Shown: piece after piece, positions 41,230-51,000 of the stretch
Numbering within the stretch: position 1 is the first letter of the stretch
How the letters are laid out: every line of letters begins with the position of its first letter
Source: Pterobdella sp. o SKG-2022
Taxonomy: Eukaryota; Annelida; Clitellata; Hirudinida; Piscicolidae
Length of the DNA stretch: 64,000 nt
NCBI GenBank assembly: GCA_964035795.1
Contig: OZ038323.1
Span: forward strand, 248,001 to 312,000
Reading direction: 5' to 3'
The notes under the pieces: generated by a model
Databases searched by the model: none
The model's input: only the letters and a program-made list of their open reading frames with translations
Told to the model about the DNA's origin: nothing
Made by a program: the position numbers and the translations under genes

Positions 41230-42987
41230 TTTCCATGAGTCCCTGTCTTGTGCCAGTTCAACTGCTTGATCTATCTTTAGTTTGTGAGGTTTTTAGATCG
41301 TGTTTGATCGTTGTGAGAAAGATGGTGCTAGGTCTTCCACGCTTTGCGTATTTTTGGATTGTTTAGCTGGAACCAGATCATCCATGCGCAGAATATGGCC
41401 TAACATTTGCCAGCGTCGCCTTGTCACGACTTGAGAGGCTGGTTCAATCAGGGCATTCACGGTTTCTTTTTTTATGTATTTTGGCCAAAAAATCCCACAT
41501 ACGTACCGCACCATTTTTCGGTTGAAACTGTCCACCGATTTAACCATCCCCTTGTTCATTGCCCACGTGCTACAACCAAAAAGCATGATGCTTTGAACAT
41601 AAGCTTTGTAGATACTTAATTTTTTGTTTCTTGTTATGCCCGAGTTCCATATTTTTTTTAGCTTGAGCATTGCCGTTGTTGTTAGCTGCTTTCGCCTTTT
41701 CCACTCTTGCTTCGTATCGAGTAGCATGCCCAGGTTTTTCGCATTTTTCCACTCGTTGTCTGATCTGATTTTGAGAGTCTCCGTTTTCGTGGGATTCACC
41801 TTTAGGTTCCACTCTTCCAGTGTTTTCCCCACTGTATTTAGGTTGACGCCGTCTTCGCTTACAGTTGTTTGTTGTTGATTGTGGTGTTTATTATATGAGT
41901 AAGTTTTTCAATGGTTGTGCTACTCAATATTTTCATAATTTCTGCTACAATATTGCCATAGCCTGGTGATCTATTGTTTTTGAGTGATTTTATGGCAGTG
42001 TTGACTTCACTATTGGTTATTTTGACATTGATATCTGTTTGGTTTTCTTGTTTTTGTTGTGTTGTAGACTTGTTGAATTTTTCTTTATAGTATGAAGTGA
42101 GTTGAAAGTTGGTATGGAAGGTGGTGGAGTTTTATGTTTAATGTTTAGTTGTTTTATTGCTTTATGTATTCTTTGATTGTAGTTTGAATTTTCTATTTCT
42201 TTTAATTGTTCTTTTGTTATCGAGGATTTGTGAACCAAGCATTTTTTGTTAATTATTTTTTGTATGATGTGTTTTTATTTGTTTAAGTTTATTTTTGTAG
42301 TTTGATTTATTTTACAATTTCTCAAAATGTTTCTGATTTTATTGATTTCGATTTTAAGTTTGTTTATTTTTGGGTCTTTTATTTTAGTTTGTTGGTTGCT
42401 TTGCTTTTTGAAAGATTTCAGGGCAGATTTATATATTATTTTTTGAAAATCTTCATTATTTGTGAAATTGGTTGATATCATATTTGAGAAGTTTTTGTTA
42501 TTGGTCTGTTGATAAGTGAGTTTTGTATTTTGTTGTTTAGGTTTTTTCCAAGTTGGTGGGGTTCTGGTATTTGCTGTATCACTTTGACAAGTCTGTGATC
42601 TGTTGATAGTTTTATACCAGAGTAGCTTCTGGAGTTTTTGATGTAGCTGATGATTTTTTGTTGAGTGATGATGTAGTCTATTGTGTTAAAAACCATTTTA
42701 TTATTCAGTTTTCCTTGCCATGTGGTTATGTGTCTGGCAAGATGTTTGAAGAGTGTGTTGGTGACAGTTGAATTGTTGATTGCCAAAAATTCATTTAACA
42801 AGTTGCCATTTTCATTTTCACACCCTTTTGAAAAGTGGCTTATGTGTGTGGACTTGATTGAGCTTCTGCCTATTTTTGCATTGAAGTCTCCTTGTAATAT
42901 GAATATTTGATTTGACTTTGTTTTTAAATTTGCCTGGAGTGCTTCAAGAAATTCTCTATAGAATTCTTCTTTTTTATTTGAGAAGAC
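41230..42987 (-). mobile_element. LINE family H, copy 2, same internal deletion as copy 1
   Basis: Extends further 5' than copy 1. From 42985 leftward it reads FSNKKEEFYREFLEALQANL, LQGDFNAKIGRSSIKS and NGNLLNEFLAINN, then the 107-codon frame 42801-42478 with FKHLARHITTWQGKLNNK, FNTIDYIITQQKIISYI and STDHRLVKVI (endonuclease end with the SDH His kept). The Lys/Asn-rich linker follows to 42017. The junction near 41865 skips the reverse transcriptase palm, as in copy 1. It is cut on the right by a pogo-like element. Confidence 0.8.
41293..41832 (-). pseudogene. LINE H reverse transcriptase C-terminal part (copy 2)
   Basis: A 179-codon frame almost identical to 10289-10795. It differs at a few residues (KLSIYKAY, VKSVDSF, CGIFWPKY) and at the C-terminal tail, where the two copies diverge (copy 2 ends QSVEDLAPSFSQRSNTI). 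Same function statement as copy 1: thumb and C-terminal domain without catalytic residues. Confidence 0.75.
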
Positions 42988-43576
42988 AGTGTGTACCAGA
43001 TTGACGACTATCTGGCTGTCGATGAGAATGCAGCAACTTCATCAGGACAGATAGAGATAATCAATGCTGTTGAAATGCAACAGGGAATGCTAGTGAAAAT
43101 GACTAATATGATGAAGATGAAGAGCAGCCAAAAGTTAGACTGGCAGATGCATACTCAACACTTCGAATATATGGCCTGCAGATGCAGAACCATGCCATGG
43201 AAGACTTCACAAATCAGTGTGAGGATGTCCTTTTGGGATTGAGTCAAAACAATCTCAAAAAGAAAAAGTTAACCGAATACTTTAAAGGAATGACTCATGA
43301 AATTCAATGTTGTTGCAGTTTTAAATTAATTTTGATATACTGAATAAATGCACTATGAAACTCACTGTTGTTTCAAAATTACTTTTTTAATATTTTCACT
43401 AGTGAATAAAAATCGTTATTGTGGTTACAGTATCTCAATTGTCTGAGTTTGTGATTAGTGTTTAAATAACTCATTATTGCTTAACGATGGACATGTTTCG
43501 TTGAATAGTTTTTCTTCGCCGGGGTCGAATTTTTTTGCTTGGCCCATTTGAATGAGACTTATGCAAGGTTTACTGT
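42988..43576 (+). mobile_element. pogo-like DNA transposon, 3' end
   Basis: Coding remnant 42991-43270: QIDDYLAVDENAATSSGQIE and IINAVEM, then after a frame slip QPKVRLADAYSTLRIYGLQM, QNHAMEDFTNQCEDVLLGL and KKLTEYFKG. This is the acidic, then leucine-rich, C-terminus of pogo/Tigger (CENP-B-like) transposases, where a conserved VD.....T......I...V region follows the DDE domain. The right terminus near 43550-43574 reads, on the minus strand, CAGTAAACCTTGCATAAGTC, a pogo-type terminus (CAGTA start), next to TA. The left part is missing. Confidence 0.6.
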
Positions 43577-44330
43577 ATCTACCTTTTCCTGCTGTTTTTA
43601 GCTAAATTAAAAATTTTAATGTGTAAACACACAAATTATTCCCCCTTCACATGTTTCAAACATCGTTGAAATCTAAATCCTCAACTTTTGACTGGCGTAC
43701 TAAAAAATATTTTTTCAAGTTTTAATGCGTCATTAAAGTTTTAAAACATCTTTTTGCAAATCATAGCAGATTTTTACGTTTGTGTTCTTTCTAGTATATC
43801 TATTCAAGAAAAACGACTTCACTCAACATTTCGAATAGTGCTAAGAATACTCTTGCGCGCAGCGAGCGACAACATTGGGTGGATCAACATGCCTGATGCC
43901 TTCAACGGCCATGAGGTTTATTAAATTAAAAAACTTTATTTAAAAATTTGTTAAAAGTGATGAAATAGTCTGAATGTACATGGGAGTAGTCAAGGCTTGT
44001 TGGCATGCAGAGACTCTAGGGCTCTCTGCCTCAACTCCTTTTCCAACTTTTCCATGCTGCTCCTCACTCCCTGATCACAAACATTGTCATCAGATGCAAG
44101 TTATAATACTATCAAAAGCAATCAAGAAAATTTTCAAAAGCACTAAGAAAATAATAAACTCATTATCATCAATTTTAGCGCCATAACAATTTTATAACAG
44201 TAAAAAGCATTTCATTCCAAATCTTGATGTAATATTGATGGTAAATTATAATATTAAAAAAAAATATATTCCAAAAATTAAAATTTGAAATTAAACCAAA
44301 ATATCTTTAACATATATAATTTTTTCCAGG
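43577..44330. other. No recognised gene
   Basis: AT-rich with short unremarkable frames (for example 43974-44186). No domain, repeat or splice-bounded exon was recognised. Confidence 0.5.
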
Positions 44331-44742
44331 CTATATAAGAAGAAAAGTAGCGTTATGAAGTGCGAGCTATCGAGGTATAAAGCTTTTAGAGCATGGTATG
44401 AAAGTGGTGGAAAGGTTGCTAGAGAAGAGGTTAGGGAGGTCAATGAAAGTTGACCAAATGCAATTTGTTTAAACGCCTGACACAAGGGATGCAATTTTTA
44501 TTATCAGAAGAAGGTAAAAATGCTTCTTCGAGAAGAATATAAAGCTTTTTATCTGTTTTCTTGATTTGGAGAAGGCTTTTGATCAGGTGCTAAAGAAGGT
44601 GATTGAATGTTCGCTGAGAAAGAAGTCGGTCTCCAAAAAGTTGGTTCAGACAGTAATGTCGATGTACAAAGAAGCAAAAACGCGAGTTTAGGTTGGAGGT
44701 AGATAGTCGGAAGAATTTGATGTTGGTGTATGCAAATTCACG
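44331..44742 (+). pseudogene. LINE family E, copy 3: reverse transcriptase fragment
   Basis: Frames read LYKKKSSVMKC, LEHGMKVVERLLEKRLGRS, then FEKNIKLFICFLDLEKAFDQ, VIECSLRKKSVSKKLVQTVM and SMYKEAKTRV. It is collinear with 28770-29140 of copy 2, but the GFMPGRST block is damaged (QFV.TPDTRDA). Both ends are abrupt. Confidence 0.75.
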
Positions 44743-45089
44743 ATATCGTGATAGAGTTTGATTTCTGTCACTTAACAAATTTACTCTATATTAAACATGA
44801 CTTGCAGATATAAAATGAAATGTTTGTAAATTAACAAGTTTATTTAACTACATTTTTATTGTGCTATTTGAAGTCATGAAACATGTGCCATGTGGTGGAA
44901 GCAAGGGCATGCTTCATCGACAGGCACTTCTTTTGCTCCAACAAATTTTCATGATAAAGGAAAACGGGCTATGAAAAGGATTTGATTGATTGATTGATTG
45001 ATACAAAGAAAAAGCAATGTCCCCAGCAGCCCTTGAATGGACAGAGGGTGCTAAGAATGCCTGGGATTTCTTCTTTTTTCTTCTGGGAG
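44743..45089. other. No gene; short GATT microsatellite
   Basis: Unassigned sequence containing four to five GATT units at 44983-45002. It separates two LINE E fragments. Confidence 0.5.
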
Positions 45090-45495
45090 GTCTTTTTCTT
45101 TCGGTAGTTTTAATATTGGATCATTAAATGGCAAGAGTATAGAGTTGTGTGAAGAGTTGTTGAGAAGGGAGGTTGGTATTTGCTGTATCCAAGAAGTGAG
45201 GTGGAGAGGTATGGGTCCACAATTTATAGGTAGTTTAGGTGGAAGCTTTTTATGTTTTTTTTGATTTGGACAAAGCTTTCGATCAAGTGCCAAAGAAGGT
45301 GATTAAATGGGCGCAGAGAAAGAAGTTGGTTCAGGCAGTAATGTTGATATACAAGAGCAAAAATGCGGGTTCAGTTTGGAGGTGGAGACTCGGAAGAATA
45401 TATGTTGGTGTAGGTGTTCATTAAGGAACGGTTCTCTCACTCGTTTTTTTTTCAATAGTGCTAGAAGATGGAGGAAAAGGTGCTCTATATGAACT
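45090..45495 (+). pseudogene. LINE family E, copy 4: internally deleted (endonuclease joined to reverse transcriptase)
   Basis: The start reads FNIGSLNGKSIELCEELLRR, EVGICCIQEVRWRGMGPQFI and GSLGG (endonuclease N-terminus, compare 61580-61700). At about 45241 it switches directly to reverse transcriptase palm, FYVFFDLDKAFDQVPKKVIK, then KLVQAVMLIYKSKNAG and an MGSVL-like box (GTVLSLVFF). Roughly 1.5-2 kb of the family sequence is skipped at this point. It ends near GALYEL, just before YADD. Confidence 0.75.
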
Positions 45496-45784
45496 GAAGT
45501 AATTTGATGAGTTTATTGATTATTCTGTATGCAGGGTTGGAGAAGTGTGTTGAGGTTGATTTGAAATATTTGTTTAGTATGTTGGCTTTTTTATGTCAGC
45601 GTGGGCTGGTTTGTTGTGTGTGATGTTTTTTTTAGTGGGGATGGCGGTTTTTTGAGGGTTGAGTCTTTATTGTATTTCGTGATCTTCCAATTTTTAATTT
45701 TATGTAGTTAGATGGGATGTGTGATTTTTTGATTGAGTGTGGGTAATGAGGAGTTTTTGCTATTGTTGGTTCTGGTGCAATATT

Positions 45785-46250
45785 CATCATTCGACGATTG
45801 CAAGAGAAATACTTGGCTGTCAATAAACCTGTTGATAGTGGCTTTTGTTGATTTAGAAAAAGCATTTGACAGAATGCACCATGGGAACTTTGTACATTGA
45901 TGACCTAGTTATTATTTCGGATAAAATGGAGGATTTGGTTGAAAAGTTGAACACGTGGATAGAAGACTTGAAAATGAAAGGATTAAGAGTAAACATGCAA
46001 AAACAAAATCTATGATGTCTTTTTGCAATCTTGATCTTTTTAAAAAATGCGGTAAATATCCATGTGGTGTTTGTTTCAATGGTGTGGGCTCCAATTCTAT
46101 TTTTTGTAATGGTTGTAAATGTTGGATTCATAAAAAATGTAGTGATAAGGTGGATTAAAAATGTTTTTTTTAAATGTGCTCAGTGCTTAAGTACTGCTAG
46201 GCCAGTTGATGGAAGAAAGTTCACAGAAGTACAGCTGGAGAAAATGGAAT
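45785..46250 (+). pseudogene. LINE family A fragment with internal deletion, including zinc finger
   Basis: Reads RLQEKYLAVNKPV, FVDLEKAFDRM, then jumps to LYIDDLVIISDKMEDLVEKL, a YxDD box with Ile. It skips the segment that holds HQGSVLSPL in other copies. It continues with LKMKGLRVNMQK and the finger KYPCGVCFNGVGSNSIFCNG, CKCWIHKKCSDKVD (Cys-X2-Cys, Cys-X2-Cys, His-X2-Cys pattern), then ARPVDGRKFTE. The finger is intact in one frame (45955-46158). The deletion lies at about 45870. Confidence 0.75.
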
Positions 46251-46383
46251 AACTTATAACTACTCACTTCTGCAGAGCTGCATGACGAAGTTTCTTGCCT
46301 CCTGTGTTTCTTTTTCGTCTTCTTGTGTTTTTTTTTACTTTTTTTCACACGCCCCTACAAGTTAAATTTCATGAATTATGCAT

Positions 46384-46527
46384 CTTCTCAGAGACATCTT
46401 ATGTATGTTTTGTATGGCAATTAAACTTTAGCATGCTAATGTTTTATGGTAAGGCTAAACTTATCGAAAATTATAGCTTTTCTTTTAAATAAATGTTTGA
46501 ATTCTCAATTGATGTTTTTAAAGTTTA
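46384..46527. mobile_element. Solo foldback/terminal element with 13-bp target-site duplication
   Basis: ATGAATTATGCAT is present at 46371-46383 and 46528-46540. The 144 bp between contain ACATCTTATGTATGTTTT, GCTAATGTTTTAT and the module ACTTATCGAAAATTATAGC, followed by AAATAAATGTTTGAATTC and TTTTTAAAGTTTA. It shares its left border with the right arm at 36618-36778 and its module with the Penelope ends, but has no coding capacity. Confidence 0.7.
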
Positions 46528-46656
46528 ATGAATTATGCATAAAATTAAAAAGAATTTTTAGTAAGTTTACATGGGAGGATTCAGAATCACTGCTCATATG
46601 TCTTTTCTTCTTACCCATTTTTCCATTCCTTTCTGTGTCTCTTTTCTTTTTCACAT

Positions 46657-46923
46657 TTGGTGAGTCCTGAGCAAAGCATAAATATTTTGAACGAAGTAGA
46701 CGCAAAAATAAGTTTTAGGTGTGAAATAGAAGTAGACTCCAGAATCCCATTCTTGGACACAGTAGTCATCAGAGAAAAAGATGTGAGTTTATCGACAACA
46801 GTTTACCAGAAACCATCACACACAGGGCTAACAATAAACCCTCAATCCAGCCTAAACCCCAATATATGGCTAGGAGTGTTCAAAGGAGCTCTATCCCGAG
46901 CCTACAAATTATGTTCAAATTAA
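46657..46923 (+). pseudogene. Penelope-like reverse transcriptase, last block
   Basis: An 88-codon frame with NEVDAKISFRCEIEVDSRIP, FLDTVVIREKDVSLSTTVYQ, KPSHTGLTINPQSSLNPN. The IPFLD...V...T.VY.KP.HT pattern is the conserved terminal block of Penelope-like reverse transcriptases. The catalytic YxDD lies upstream and is missing, as the element is 5' truncated. Confidence 0.75.
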
Positions 46924-47064
46924 CTAGTTTTAAAAAAAAATTGATTTTCTAATAAAAAAAACTTTGAAGACAATGGCTATAACAGAAAAAAATCATACCA
47001 AATTGCCTAAACATATAAACCCAAAAAATCAGATCCACCAATAAAAACAGGTTACAATTTAAAG

Positions 47065-47460
47065 TTGAAAAGTATACAAAATGCCAAAATAGAGAAAATA
47101 CCAAAAAATAAGAAGCATATTACATGGGTCTCAATGCCTTACATCCCATATATGAATCAACAGTTAAAAAAGCATTCACCAATAACAGTGTCTTTCCATT
47201 CCTCTTCTGGTCCCAAACTAGGAAACATTTTTTGTGTTGCAAATAAAACAAAACACAATAGATTGGATAAAAGGGGGATATACAAACTAAAATGTTTGTG
47301 CAATCCTGAAAAGTGTTACATTGGGCTGACAAGGGTCAATATAAAGACCCGGATGAAACAACATGAAGAAGATGTAATATCAAATAAGAACTCAAACACA
47401 ATTTCAGGTATAAGCAAGCATGCACAAGAATATTCCAAGGGAAAAGTTGACTGGGATTAG
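47065..47460 (+). pseudogene. Penelope-like GIY-YIG endonuclease
   Basis: A 131-codon frame. It reads WVSMPYIPYMNQQLKKHSPI, then SSSGPKLGNIFCVANKTKH, GIYKLKCLCNPEKCYIGLTR and KTRMKQHEEDVISNKNS, ending ISKHAQEYSKGKVDWD. Both GIY and YIG boxes are intact here, as are the CxC...C insert and the Arg-containing helix, unlike copy 1. The downstream frame 47605-47787 (METRAWDPILMMLQKL) continues the C-terminal region after stops. Confidence 0.8.
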
Positions 47461-48001
47461 CCAGTAATCTTGAAAACAATAATTGAAAAAAAATAAAGCA
47501 TCCTTTCAAATGAAACTATTAATATTGGAGAGCCTGGAGATAAAAAAAAAATAAATCGGTAAGCAATGGCTACATATTTGCCATATAGTTACCCATGGTA
47601 GCAGGTGGAAACAAGGGCCTGGGACCCAATACTGATGATGTTGCAAAAATTGGACAATAAGAACTTGGAAAACGCAAAAAAGCGGAGACATGGAGATCAA
47701 TTTCTCTACATCAGAAAAAATTTTTCTTTGAAGTTACAAATTAACATTGAAATAATAGCATTGAAAAATAAGTTGTTTCTAAATTAGTTAATAAACAAAT
47801 TTTATGACTTATAGCCTTTGTTTAAACTCCTTTATAACCATAATTACTAAATAAGCTTTTTTACGCTAATGTTTTATAACGCTAAACTTATCGAAAATTA
47901 TAGCTATTTATTTTGCTCAATAAATTTACTAAAATTCTTCCATAATTCGACGTAAAAAATTGTCAAATAAGCAAAGCAAGCAATATATCAAACAAAATTA
48001 C

Positions 48002-51000
48002 TCAAAAATAAAAACAAACTGAAGAATGGCTTGTACTGCGCCTCTTTCTTCTTCTCTCAACTTCTCCTTCTCTTCTTTTTCTCTCCATCTCTCTACGCTT
48101 ATCTCGGTCCCGTTCTCTTTCTCTCTCCTTTTCTCTTTCTCTCTCTTTTTCTAATTCTCTTATCATCTCTATTTCCTTTTCTTTCAATTGTCTTTCTTTT
48201 CTTCTATCCTCTTTTTTGTCTTTTTTTTCAGTCTCTTTTTCCTCTTCATCAACCTTTTCAGATGCTCTGTCAAAATAACAAGTATTTTGATTATGGATGA
48301 AAGACATCAATAACATAAAGCTAACATAAGCTTTGAAAATTTAAATTAAAATACATAATTAAAATCTTTAGTGTCTTATAATAGTTTATAATGAAGCTAT
48401 CAAATGAAAATGTGAGCTACGTTGGCTGGAGGCTGCCCACATTAAGAGGGTGGGAGGCTGCCTACATGAAGTAGTGTCTCTCCTATTTAAAAAAAATCTT
48501 TTTGGCATTTTTTCATGTCAACTGTGCATGAATTCAAGTTTCATTTTCATCTACTTTTTCAATGCCTTTCGCCTTCTCTTACAACCTTTTCACACCTCAA
48601 TCTGAAAGCTCAACCCCTTGGTAGCCACTAAAAACCATAAAATTTAATCTTTATAAATGGCAACACCCCATATCTTCCAGGCATATCTTTTAGTTATTTA
48701 TTGTGTGACTCACTATGCTGAAGTAATTTTTTGAAATTTCTCTTCTTTGCAGCATGAAACTTTCAAAATGTTTTTTCTAAGATAACTGGATTTTTTGTCA
48801 CTAACTTTGATATTCTATCAACATTTTTAAAATCATCATCATTCTATGATTTTTTCAACAGCCAAACCGTAAAATGAATATAATTTCAGAACACTGGTTA
48901 GTTTATTAAGATACTAAGCTTTTCATTATCAACGTAACAAGTATGAGTAACCAGGGTTTCTGATACTTTAAAATGTTACGTTACGTTGATAATATCGTAT
49001 CTTAATAAACTAACCAGTGTTATGAAATTATATTCATCATCATTCTGTTTAGAGTCCATTTTCCTCAGCAGAAAGACTTTTTTGAAAACAGTTCACTTCC
49101 ATGTAAGGTGGTTGTGTGGGCCAATCTCCGTCAAATTGAGCTTTGCCCGATCCTTCTTCAACAACTTTTCATGTCATCTTTGGTCTACCGGGTCTTTTAT
49201 CACCAACAACCTTGAATTCTCTTACTTTTGAGAGTCAACCTGAGCTGCGCACCACATAACCAAACCATCTCAACCTATGACATTACAAGGCCAATTCTGT
49301 TCTGGATGCCAAGTTTTGCATACAATTTTCTGCACTTATCCTGTCTTCAACCTTGTCTTTGCAAATCCATTGAATCATGGCCAAGTCATTGCATTTCAAT
49401 CGATTCAGTGAAGATGTTGTTAGGTTCTAGGTTTTAGAAGAGTACAACATTACAGATATGATGTACGTGTTTTAAATTTGACCTCTGGTTTTGAAAAGTA
49501 GATGAGGATTGGTGAGAAGTTCATAAAACTTACTCCAAGCAGATTTGCATCTAGTGATTGAAAAAAGTTGGCAGCAGAAAATATGTCACCAAGATAACAG
49601 AATTCAATGACAACTTCCAACTTGTCATTACCCATTTGGACCAGTTATTTTCCTACCATCCACTGGTTGTGCAGTACCCAGACAATGAGCCCATCTGAAT
49701 GATGGATCTCTCTTAAAACCATGGCTTATACTACAACACTTCTTATGCACCAAACTTTTACAACCTATACAAAAATATGAATTACAGTCTATACCATTAA
49801 AACAAACAGCACATGGAAAGCAGCTAGACTTTTTGAGCATGTTATGGTGATTATCACATATCATAACCTTCGTTTTCACTATATTTACTTTAAGCCATTT
49901 TCCAACCTAGAAACCAAACCTTCTAATCTTTCAGAAATAATTACCAAAGCATCTGGGTACAATAGTTCCCACGGAGAACCAATTCGGAAACCCATAGAAA
50001 CAGTTTAATTACTATAATGAAGAGAAGGGGACTCAAAACTGAACCCTGATGTATGCCTACATATACACCAAATTCTTTGCTGCACTCATCACCAACCTTT
50101 ACCATGCTCTTTCCACCCACATACATAACCTAAACCATACTCACCAACCCCTCATCAACACCAAGTTTCCCCATAGCACATCTCATTATTTATAAAATGT
50201 GAGAAAAAATTTAGATACACTTCAGAAAATAAGTTTGAGGTGTGTGACCAACCTGGGAACTGGGAGCAGTGCAGTTTCCATCACTTCCTCCTTTTTTATC
50301 TCAACTTTTTCCTCTTTTCCTTCTTCCTGTGGTGATAAAATTCTAGTTAAGTTTGTATGAACATCATTAATATGACACCATAAAACTGAATAAATAGATG
50401 ATCAGAAACCACACAATTTTTTCAATTATTTTCTATATTTAAAAATAAAACATAAAATGAAGTCAATTTTTGAGCATCTGTAACTTGATGTACTGTCTTG
50501 AAAAACATGTGCTTCATTTTAAGAATGTGCATTACACCTTGACAAGTGGAGCAGGAATACCATGTGGTGACTCCATTCCTGACAGCAACAACAACCACAA
50601 CTCTTCAACAAACAAACGAGCATTTTTAGCATTTAAAAACCCAGTCAAATTGATTTGAATGTCCTTGCCATCTGGGTGCTGCAATGGTGCAAAACAGTTT
50701 ATTGCTTCAAAATGTTAAACTAATGTTTAGTTACACTGAAGACAGACCATTGTGTTATTGGAATAATATTTTTTACAATCACTTAATATATTTAAGTTTA
50801 ATTTGAGATTGAAAAATAAATAAAGCTAAATGACTATTTTGTGCATGTATGAATTTTAGTAAAAAACTAATCAATTCAACGAAATTAAATAATGCAGACC
50901 TGTGTTTCAAGCTGATTGAAAACAAATTCAATGACCACATCATCCTCAATCTTGAGGAGTTGTGTTACCCTGCCCGTGATCCAGGGTTTCAAAGACTCCA

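Larger units (their letters stand above)
46650..47966 (+). mobile_element. Penelope-like element copy 2, 5' truncated, 3' complete
   Basis: Starts within the reverse transcriptase (46657), runs through the GIY-YIG nuclease and a C-terminal extension, and ends in the terminal module at 47870-47966 (CTAATGTTTTATAACGCT, ACTTATCGAAAATTATAGC, TTGCTCAATAAATTTAC, outer border ACGTAAAAAATTGTCAA). The copy at 9217-10063 is the same element in inverse orientation. It lies about 35 bp beyond the last visible exon of the SRRM1-like gene. Confidence 0.85.
48267..50252 (-). other. Intron 5 of the SRRM1-like gene
   Basis: About 2 kb between donor CCCAG|GTTGGT (50253/50252) and acceptor TTTTGACAG (48267). 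It contains the LINE A fragment at 49010-50200 in the same orientation as the gene and an inverted-repeat element at 48875-49037. The other introns are about 100-220 bp, so this one has been enlarged by insertions. Confidence 0.7.

Noticed and set aside
48002..48316. Antisense hydrophobic frame 48031-48300 (plus strand) as a membrane protein
   Set aside because: It is the reverse shadow of the Glu/Arg/Lys-rich SRRM1-like exon; CT-rich sequence always gives Leu/Phe/Ser-rich frames.
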